This document shows positions 53,437-64,000 of a stretch of DNA of 64,000 nucleotides, one piece after another. The DNA is from Bradyrhizobium sp. ISRA430. GTDB taxonomy: Bacteria > Pseudomonadota > Alphaproteobacteria > Rhizobiales > Xanthobacteraceae. Numbering within the stretch: position 1 is the first letter of the stretch; every line of letters begins with the position of its first letter. The stretch lies in the NCBI RefSeq assembly GCF_029909975.1, contig NZ_CP094516.1:1-64000 (forward strand), read 5' to 3'. The translations under genes and the position numbers were made by a program. The notes under the pieces are model-generated. The model made no database searches. It was not told where the DNA came from and saw only the letters and a list, made by a program, of their open reading frames with translations.

Positions 53437-53541
53437 CCGAACTCAGCCGGGAGGGCCGCGGTGATGCGGCTCCCGGCGGGACTCCCCTTCGTCAGCCCCC
53501 TCCCTACATCTTTGCCAAGGGTTGCGTCGAGGAGGTGAGAC

Positions 53542-53796
53542 ATGGCCGATCGTCCGCGGGATCTCGCCGAGCGGATGGCGCGCCGGCGCAGGGCGGCGGT
53601 CCGGTCGGCCGAAGTCGCGGGCGACGGCTATCTGCGCGAGACCTTCACCCTGCCGCGCGAGGCCGCACGCGCGCGAGCACGGGCCTTCTTCGCCCGGTAC
53701 CCCAAGGCCGGCTATATGAGCGAAGTCGAGACCTGGCGCGAGCTGCCCGGCGGCGACATCGAATTCACCATGCGGCGGCTGCCCAGCGCCGACTAA
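53542..53796 (+). CDS. Small basic hypothetical protein
   Basis: An 84-residue protein, very Arg/Ala-rich (MADRPRDLAERMARRRRAAVRSAEVAGDGYLRETFTLPREAARARARAFFARYPKAGYMSEVETWRELPGG), with no signal peptide. A strong GGAGGTGAG ribosome site lies before ATG 53542. The C-terminal DIEFTMRRLPSAD ends in a conserved-looking way. No domain recognised; a nucleic-acid or DUF-type small protein is possible. Confidence 0.65.
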   Translation: MADRPRDLAERMARRRRAAVRSAEVAGDGYLRETFTLPREAARARARAFFARYPKAGYMSEVETWRELPGGDIEFTMRRLPSAD

Positions 53797-53809
53797 GGCG
53801 TGGATCGCT

Positions 53810-54043
53810 TTAGTCGAAGGATTCGGCGACGATGCGGATGCGGAACACGGGCTCCTTGGATTCGTCCAGAAGCTCCATGTGCCACTCCGAGTTTTCGCGG
53901 AGCTTGCGGGCGATGCCGGATGCCATGTCGGCGCAAACGCTGGTCATCTCCTTCCAGGCTGCATCGCGATTAGCGAATTCCGTTGCTTGGTCCGCGCAGC
54001 CGGAATAGCGGCCGTTCCGGATTCGAAAGAAATATTGTGGCAT
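53810..54043 (-). CDS. DUF6894-like small protein
   Basis: A 77-residue protein beginning MPQYFFRIRNGRYSGCADQATEFANRDAAWKEMTSVCADM, the pattern of the small DUF6894 proteins (MPRYFFHV..G......G.E....AAR.EA...). Function unknown; they are numerous in Bradyrhizobium and relatives. It is convergent with the preceding gene, 13 bp apart. Confidence 0.75.
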   Translation of the reverse strand: MPQYFFRIRNGRYSGCADQATEFANRDAAWKEMTSVCADMASGIARKLRENSEWHMELLDESKEPVFRIRIVAESFD

Positions 54044-54609
54044 GGCTGACACCGATCGCGTAAGGCTGCGCCCCCCGGGGCCATGAGGCGGCCAGTGCAA
54101 TCCCAAACCGCAGGCAGATCAATTCCGGACCTCTACGGAATTGGCCCCCGCCGCGGCAGCCCGGACTGGCGGCCCGGAGCAAGCCAACATATTGCCGAGC
54201 AACGGGCACTTGGAGGCCGTCGCAATATTCCGCGGACAAGCCAAGCTTGCCGTCAAGTCGTGGAAAGTCCACGGCAATCTTGAAAGCGCGCTCCGGAACA
54301 AACGCGATCTGATTTCGAGGAAGCTCTGCGGTAAGTCAGGATGACTGACACAGGAACTCTGTTCATGGCCGGAGAACCACGGGCTATTCGATTGAGGTTC
54401 ACGGAAAATTAGCCATATGGCGCACGTCCTCGCGGCGAGGACCATCGCGCTTAAGAGCCCCCTAAGTTCCGTGAGCACGTCGCTGAACGAACGGCCGCGG
54501 AATCGGGACGGTGACCTCGTGCGGGCGTGCATTCGGAAAGATCGAACCAGCATCGGGACGGCACGTGCCTTGCTTTGCCTGACGACGGTGCACAGCGAGG
54601 GCACGCGTC
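54044..54609. other. Intergenic, no gene recognised
   Basis: About 565 bp between a DUF6894-like gene and a DUF2798-like gene. Short frames exist on both strands but none has a recognisable motif or ribosome site. I see no repeat family here. Confidence 0.5.
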
Positions 54610-54849
54610 ATGCTCGGCATTCCCCGACGCTTCAGTCATTTCGTCTTCGGCGTCATCCAGTCCGGTCTCACGTCGCTGATCGCCGCGGGCATTGCCAGCT
54701 TTCCGGCCGCAGAAGCGATGCTGTTCGTCAAGCACTGGCTGCTCTCGTGGATGGTCGCCTGGGCCGCGATGCTGCCCATCGTGCTGCTGGCGGCGCCGGC
54801 GATCCGCTCGTTCGCGCTGCGGCTCACGCGCGAGGAGGGGAACGCATGA
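54610..54849 (+). CDS. DUF2798-like two-helix membrane protein
   Basis: A 79-residue protein with two transmembrane helices (about 10-30 and 45-67), MLGIPRRFSHFVFGVIQSGLTSLIAAGIASF and LLSWMVAWAAMLPIVLLAAPAIRSFALRLT, as in DUF2798 proteins. Function unknown. It lies directly before the repeated structured element at 54870. Confidence 0.8.
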   Translation: MLGIPRRFSHFVFGVIQSGLTSLIAAGIASFPAAEAMLFVKHWLLSWMVAWAAMLPIVLLAAPAIRSFALRLTREEGNA

Positions 54850-54869
54850 TTTGGCCGCAGCGGTCGAAA

Positions 54870-55135
54870 AAACCCCGCCAGGGGAGAGCCGGGCGGGGCA
54901 AAGGTTATTGGAGGCTGAGGTGCTGGGCTGCAACACCATAGCCACGTCACCCTAGCCGGCTCAGCTTACGGCAGCCTGACATGCCGACGGTCAGAATCAG
55001 GATCGGCGGCCGCCGCATCGTCGCTAGTGGACACCAAACCCCGCTCAGGGTAGAGCGGGGTCGACTGGGTATGGAGGCTCGATGTTGGTCCACCGGGCAG
55101 GATCACGCTAGAAGAGTCGGCTTACAGGCGCCTTA
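54870..55135 (+). repeat. Two tandem copies of a structured element of about 100 nt
   Basis: Copy A (54870-54982) has hairpin CCCCGCC/GGCGGGG, then TTGGAGGCTGAGGTGCTGG, ACACC, CACCCTAG and GGCTCAGCTTACGG. Copy B (55036-55135) has hairpin ACCCCGCT/AGCGGGGT, then TATGGAGGCTCGATGTTGG, CCACC, CACGCTAG and GTCGGCTTACAGG. Order and spacing are shared, and each copy has its own stable hairpin whose bases differ but still pair, so selection on structure or a repeat family is likely. No ORF fits both. Confidence 0.6.
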
Positions 55136-55297
55136 CGGCTCGCAACCATAGCCGCGCCAGAGCGGCCGTATACTGCCTCGCGCCGGTCCCAATTTGGACA
55201 CCCGATCGCAGAACTAGGGACACACAAGTCGGTGACATTCTGAATCGTTCGGCAAGGCCATGGGGGAAACGTGGCGTGCCGATATTGGGGTGGCATC

Positions 55298-55387
55298 ATG
55301 GATAACGTAGAGCGGTCTTTCGCCGCCGCGACGGCGGCTGGCTTTGTGGTGCTGGTCGTCGGCATCATCCTGTTGGCGCTGATGTAG
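55298..55387 (+). CDS. 29-residue membrane micro-protein candidate
   Basis: A frame of 29 codons, MDNVERSFAAATAAGFVVLV and VGIILLALM, starts ATG after GGGGTG and encodes one hydrophobic helix (about 11-28) with an acidic N-terminus. It is shorter than usual gene-calling limits, and chance cannot be excluded. It lies between the repeated element and recA. Confidence 0.35.
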   Translation: MDNVERSFAAATAAGFVVLVVGIILLALM

Positions 55388-55713
55388 GCGACAGGCGCGA
55401 CTTGGGGGCGGGCGGCGCGTGGCTCGCCTGATTGAAAGACTACCAGTGGCGCGAAGGATGAGTGAAAGAGCGAAACCAGCTAAGGTGCGCCGGGTTCGAG
55501 GAATTTTACCCGTCAGGAGCGGTCACGTCGTGGTCTGTGGCAATTGGAGGGGTGTTCACCCCTACTTTGCATGGGGTTGTTTTCCATAATTTTCGCGATG
55601 GCGAGGAGACCCGCCAATCGAAGCGGGCTTCACACGGGGTAGGTCGTCCGTAGGCACCGGCCTTGCCGAGCCTAGCTCATTCGCATTAAGGCATTCGAGG
55701 TACTACCCGCGAA
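55388..55713. other. recA upstream region with a 7-bp hairpin
   Basis: About 325 bp without a credible gene. A perfect hairpin AGGGGTG-TT-CACCCCT (55548-55563) precedes ACTTTGCATGGGGTTGTTTTCC, a phrase I associate with Bradyrhizobium intergenic regions, but without a name. No second copy occurs in the window. Confidence 0.45.
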
Positions 55714-55728
55714 AGAACATATTGCGAA
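55714..55728. promoter_or_regulatory. LexA (SOS) box upstream of recA
   Basis: GAAC-atattgc-GAAC is the reverse complement of GTTC-N7-GTTC, the alphaproteobacterial LexA operator. It lies 95 bp before the recA start. A third GAAC follows at 55732-55735. Confidence 0.85.
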
Positions 55729-55822
55729 CCTAGAACAAATGGGGTACATTGCTCCTATCGCCGGCCCGCTTCGCCAACCGTTTGTCCATCTCGCGAATCC
55801 CCGCCATAAGGAGCACGACCCA

Positions 55823-56911
<1,089 letters not shown>

Positions 56912-56936
56912 GCTTAGAGGCAGATTTTCGCGAGGA

Positions 56937-56988
56937 GCGGGCGCTGAGGACGTTGAGTTGCCGACGTCTTCGGCGCCCGCTTCGTTTT
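56937..56988 (+). terminator. recA terminator
   Basis: GCGGGCGC (56937-56944) pairs with GCGCCCGC (56973-56980) through an extended imperfect stem and is followed by TTCGTTTTG. Confidence 0.75.
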
Positions 56989-57007
56989 GTGTGGGGTGCT
57001 GAGGCAA

Positions 57008-57991
57008 ATGAAGCGCGTAATCCTGACCAGTTCGTCCGGCCTTTGCCTTATCCCTGCGAACCGCGCGGATGTGGTTGTTTCCCTCATCTTCCGGTTTGTC
57101 TGGGGACCATTGCCCTCACAGGATCACTTGGCCGGCCATCTCGCCTCACGCTCGCCCTATCTCGAAACCCACTGGTCGCAGTTTATCCGTGGGCCTTCGC
57201 GGGTCAGCCGCCTGCGCAAGAATCGGGCGTTGGTTCACTTCTGTGAGAACTTCGACGTTGTCGAGTTGTGGTTCGATCGGAATCCGAATGATCAATTGCA
57301 ACTGATTTGGATCCTCGAATACCTGCGTTCTGATCCCGCCACCGCCTCGCGTTTGCGGTTGTGCCTGCCTGATATCGATCTGGCCGGATCGGACAGTCAA
57401 GGGCTTTGCACCCGTGCTGTGCGAGATGTCGACGTCACGGAAGACGAGCTTGAGACCGCAAGCATGGCCTGGGAGGCCTACCGAGCACCCACGCCTGAGG
57501 CCTGCTTCTATCTATCGGGGAGGAAGCTGAGCGCCCTGCCGCTGCTAAGCCCGACCTTGAGGGAACTGCTTGCAGAACTGCCGTCGTCGACGACGGGACT
57601 TGGCGCTACCGAAATGCGATTTCTCAAGCTGATTGCGAGCGGGTGTATCCGCACGAGGCGGCTGTTTGAACTGCGGGGACCCGCCGACGTACATGTATTC
57701 GATCAATGGGAATCGGAGGCGTTGCTCGAAGGGCTCGCGTTCGGTCCGATGCCGGCGGTCGCCGGTCTGGATGAGGAACTGGCTACACTTACCCCCGACC
57801 ACGCGAGACATCGTTACGCCGCCTATCGCCGGAGCCGGCTGGCGCTGACGGAATTCGGCAAAGCGGTCCTTGCGGGTCGGGAAGATTTCCGCCGCCACAA
57901 TCCGATCAAGCGCTGGTGGGGCGGCACCCTTCTGACCAACGAACGGCTCTGGCGCTGGGATGCACAAAGCGGCTCGCTGGTGGCACCGTGA
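57008..57991 (+). CDS. DUF1835-like protein
   Basis: This is a 327-residue cytosolic protein whose N-terminus (MKRVILTSSSGLCLIPANRADVVVSLIFRFVWGPLP) and ENFDVVELWFDRNPNDQLQLIWILEYLR segment match DUF1835-type proteins, often paired with DUF3658. Function unknown; in some genomes these lie near regulators. It has no strong ribosome site. It lies between recA and gcvP, and its stop is 5 bp from the gcvP stop. Confidence 0.75.
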   Translation: MKRVILTSSSGLCLIPANRADVVVSLIFRFVWGPLPSQDHLAGHLASRSPYLETHWSQFIRGPSRVSRLRKNRALVHFCENFDVVELWFDRNPNDQLQLIWILEYLRSDPATASRLRLCLPDIDLAGSDSQGLCTRAVRDVDVTEDELETASMAWEAYRAPTPEACFYLSGRKLSALPLLSPTLRELLAELPSSTTGLGATEMRFLKLIASGCIRTRRLFELRGPADVHVFDQWESEALLEGLAFGPMPAVAGLDEELATLTPDHARHRYAAYRRSRLALTEFGKAVLAGREDFRRHNPIKRWWGGTLLTNERLWRWDAQSGSLVAP

Positions 57992-57995
57992 CGGC

Positions 57996-60863
<2,868 letters not shown>

Positions 60864-60887
60864 CATGGGTCCTCGCATTAGATTTCT

Positions 60888-61022
60888 CGGTCATGCCCCG
60901 CGAAGGCGGGGCATCCAGTAAACGCAACCGTTCGAGCTTGAGCTGATAGGCCGCGGCGTACTGGATCGTCCGCCGGAGCCTGTCGTCCGGCCGGCCCAAG
61001 GCCGGACCGGATGGCGGACGAT
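60888..61022. repeat. Palindromic repeat family B copy 3, in gcvH-gcvP gap
   Basis: The left arm (TCATGCCCCGCGAAGGCGGG and GCATCCAGTA) and inverted right part (GTACTGGATCGTCCGCCGGA) resemble the other B copies, but the right end carries a separate GC-rich hairpin (CCGGCCGGCCCAAGGCCGGA). It splits an otherwise tight operon. Confidence 0.7.
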
Positions 61023-61055
61023 GCCACGGAGAGTTGGGTCAGAGTTCGCGTCATC

Positions 61056-61424
61056 TCACGCCGTGTGCGCCTTGTAGGCGGCTTCATCCATCAGGCCGCC
61101 GAGCTCGCTCTTGTCGGCAATTTTGATCTTGAAGAACCAGGCCTGACCCTGCGCGTCCGAGTTGACCAGCGCCGGCTCGCCGGCGAGGGCCTCGTTGATC
61201 TCGATCACCTCGCCCGAGATCGGCGCGTAGACGTCGGAGGCGGCCTTCACGGACTCTACGACTGCCGCGGCTTCCGTCTTCTTGAGCGTGCGGCCGATCT
61301 TGGGCAGTTCGACGAACACGACGTCGCCGAGTTGCTCCTGTGCATAGTTGGTGATGCCGACGGTGGCGACATCGCCGTCGATGGCCAGCCATTCATGGTC
61401 GGAGGTGTACAGCATCGTGGTCAT
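61056..61424 (-). CDS. gcvH: Glycine cleavage system H-protein
   Basis: GcvH shuttles the aminomethyl group on a lipoyl arm between GcvP and GcvT. The lipoylated Lys is K60 in [19 protein letters not shown]. At 122 residues, length and the N-terminal [10 protein letters not shown] are typical. It starts 9 bp after the gcvT stop. Confidence 0.97.
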   Translation of the reverse strand: MTTMLYTSDHEWLAIDGDVATVGITNYAQEQLGDVVFVELPKIGRTLKKTEAAAVVESVKAASDVYAPISGEVIEINEALAGEPALVNSDAQGQAWFFKIKIADKSELGGLMDEAAYKAHTA

Positions 61425-61433
61425 TCTCGATCC

Positions 61434-62582
61434 TCAGCGTTTGTAGGTGTTCTTCACGAAAGGCATGGCGGCGACTTGCATGGCTAAGCGCTGGCCGCGC
61501 ACCTCGGCGAAAAGCTGCGTGCCGAGCGCGCTCTGTGCGGTGGGCACGTAGCCCATCGCCACCGGCGCATTCAGGCTCGGGCCGAAGCCGCCCGAGGTGA
61601 CCTTTCCGATCGGCTCGCTCGATGTCACGTCCGCAAACAGCAGCGCGCCCTCGCGCACCGGCGCGCGGCCCTCAGTGCGCAGGCCGACGCGGCGGCGGCT
61701 CGCGCCCTGATCGAAATGGGCGAGGATCTTTGCAGCACCGGGAAAACCGCCGGCGCGGGCGCCGCCGGTGCGGCGGCTTTTCTGCACCGACCATTCCAGT
61801 GCGGCCTCGACCGGCGTGGTCGTGGCGTCGATATCATGGCCGTAGAGGCAGAGCCCGGCCTCGAGCCGCAGGCTGTCGCGCGCGCCGAGCCCGACCGGCA
61901 GCACGTCGGAATTGTCGAGCAGAATTTTGGCAAGCCGCTCGGCATCGCCGCCGGGAACCGAGATCTCGAACCCGTCCTCGCCGGTGTAGCCTGAACGCGA
62001 GACGAAGCAATCGAGGCCGTCGACCTTGCGCGGCCCGGCATCCATGAACTTCATGGAAGGCGCCTCTGCACAAAGTTTCGCCAGCGCAGCTTCCGCCTTC
62101 GGGCCCTGCAGGGCGATCAGCGCGCGCTGGCTAAGCGAATCGATGATGCAGTCGTCCGAGAGGTGCGCGCGCAGATGCGCCTCGTCCTCAGCCTTGCAGG
62201 CGGCGTTGACGACCAGGAACAGGTGATCGCCGAAATTGGCGACCATCAGATCGTCTAGGATGCCGCCGTCCGGATTGGTGAATTGGGCGTAGCGCTGTCG
62301 GCCCGGGGCGAGCGCCACGATGTCCTGCGGTACCAGCTTTTCCAGCGCCTTTGCCGCATCCTCGACCTTGCCGGATTTCGGTCGTAGTGCGATTTGGCCC
62401 ATGTGAGACACGTCGAACAAGCCGGCGGAAGCTCGGGTATGGAGGTGTTCCTTCAGGACGCCTGCGGGGTACTGCACCGGCATTTCATAGCCCGCAAACG
62501 GCACCATCTTGCCGCCGAGGGACACGTGCAGCCCGTAGAGGGGGGTACGTCTGAGGGAGTTTTGGTCTTCGCGCGCTAGCAT
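61434..62582 (-). CDS. gcvT: Glycine cleavage system T-protein (aminomethyltransferase)
   Basis: GcvT transfers the methylene group to tetrahydrofolate and releases ammonia. The 382-residue protein has the N-terminal RRTPLYGLHVSLGGKMVPFAGYEMPVQY and SAGLFDVSHMGQ, and the folate-binding YTGEDGFEISVPGGD region. The start is ATG 62582; an in-frame start at 62642 would overlap the riboswitch. It is first in the gcv operon and follows the glycine riboswitch, so glycine activates expression. Confidence 0.97.
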   Translation of the reverse strand: MLAREDQNSLRRTPLYGLHVSLGGKMVPFAGYEMPVQYPAGVLKEHLHTRASAGLFDVSHMGQIALRPKSGKVEDAAKALEKLVPQDIVALAPGRQRYAQFTNPDGGILDDLMVANFGDHLFLVVNAACKAEDEAHLRAHLSDDCIIDSLSQRALIALQGPKAEAALAKLCAEAPSMKFMDAGPRKVDGLDCFVSRSGYTGEDGFEISVPGGDAERLAKILLDNSDVLPVGLGARDSLRLEAGLCLYGHDIDATTTPVEAALEWSVQKSRRTGGARAGGFPGAAKILAHFDQGASRRRVGLRTEGRAPVREGALLFADVTSSEPIGKVTSGGFGPSLNAPVAMGYVPTAQSALGTQLFAEVRGQRLAMQVAAMPFVKNTYKR

Positions 62583-62637
62583 CACAGGGGCCCTCGCGGT
62601 TCCCGGGGACGATTCCCCGATGGAAACCAGTCGAAGC

Positions 62638-62818
62638 CCCATCTGTCGCTGTGCCTGAGAGTATTATCCCGTCGGCGGGTGCCACCCGGGCTTCAAGCCC
62701 GTCGGCGCCTCTTTCCAGATGCTGTCAAAGCCACGCGGTCCTTTTGCCTGAGAGTTTCCGGGGCGGTTGCTCCTTCGGCGCCGGCTACCAAAAGCCGGTC
62801 TCTCCCGACGTGGCCGTA
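62638..62818 (-). promoter_or_regulatory. Tandem glycine riboswitch upstream of gcvT
   Basis: On the minus strand two aptamers follow each other. The first (about 62728-62815) contains GGAGCAACCGC and AACTCTCAGGCAAAAGGACC. The second (about 62641-62725) contains AAGAGGCGCC and TACTCTCAGGCACAGCGAC. The twin CTCTCAGGCA cores are diagnostic. In known cases glycine binding turns on the gcv operon; here the second aptamer ends about 56 nt before the gcvT start, so control may act on translation. Confidence 0.93.
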
Positions 62819-62987
62819 CGATACAGGTAGGTACAGAACACGGCACGGCCAAGGCTGTCAACGCGTCCAGAACGCCTATCAACGGTCGATTGCGCGCCTG
62901 CGGCAACCCTCTGATCTGCCTGCACAGTTTCTGGACAGTGAAGCTGGCCTTGTCTAAAAGCGCATTCGCCCGCAGATATCAGCCTAA

Positions 62988-64000
<1,013 letters not shown>

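Noticed and set aside
54119..54604. 161-codon minus-strand frame in the DUF6894-DUF2798 gap
   Set aside because: Ser/Arg/Leu-rich, no motif, no ribosome site, and no sign of a promoter. Treated as non-coding.
55462..55653. 63-codon frame upstream of recA
   Set aside because: It runs through the hairpin at 55548 and has no motif or ribosome site.

Overview
The window reads as a chromosomal segment of a high-GC alphaproteobacterium of the Bradyrhizobium/Rhodopseudomonas group, most likely Bradyrhizobium. Reasons: a Caulobacter-type primary flagellar cluster with FlaF, FliX and MotE-like genes; cckA next to flhB; alphaproteobacterial SOS and CtrA-type boxes; many short palindromic intergenic repeats; and a set of small secreted proteins of rhizobial type. 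No phage, plasmid, CRISPR, rRNA or tRNA gene was recognised.

Region 1 (1-6.4 kb): a 746-residue flagellin with an internally duplicated central domain, flaF, a FlaG-like gene, then a leftward flgI-flgJ-flgN-like operon and rightward fliX. Region 2 (6.6-9.7 kb): an HxlR regulator divergent from an NAD(P)-binding protein, a cysteine-poor dksA, and a 2-keto-4-pentenoate hydratase family gene. Region 3 (9.8-30.8 kb): leftward flgF-flgG-flgA-flgH; rightward fliL-fliM-DUF6468-motE-like; a 1258-residue exported TPR protein with two perfect CtrA-type boxes; a GIY-YIG nuclease gene between duplicated repeat blocks; leftward fliO-fliP; rightward flgB-flgC-fliE-fliQ-fliR-flhB, ending at cckA. CckA heads the phosphorelay that activates CtrA, and TTAA-N7-TTAA boxes precede several of these flagellar transcripts, so the window holds both the controller and its probable targets.

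Region 4 (31-46 kb): a Tim44-domain protein, a secreted lectin-like protein, a glutathione transferase, a membrane methyltransferase-like protein, class I fumarase, and a TetR-centred locus. There a tetR gene, a divergent frameshifted carotenoid oxygenase and a two-gene membrane-protein operon share four copies of one 19-bp palindrome in a duplicated promoter layout. A SET-domain protein with a basic histone-like tail, an XRE regulator, a DsbA/FrnE-type protein and a GNAT protein follow.

Region 5 (46-55.7 kb): accessory genes. These are split YeeE/YedE transporters, an AdaA-like repair regulator overlapping a thioesterase, a PQQ dehydrogenase, a PilZ protein, several very small secreted or membrane proteins, and two copies of a roughly 100-nt structured element. 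Region 6 (55.7-64 kb): recA behind an SOS box, a DUF1835-like gene, the leftward gcvT-gcvH-gcvP operon under a tandem glycine riboswitch, and the start of alaS, cut by the window end.

The best candidates for something undescribed are the four-operator TetR regulon, the GIY-YIG/repeat unit, the CtrA-boxed TPR protein and the repeated structured element near 55 kb.
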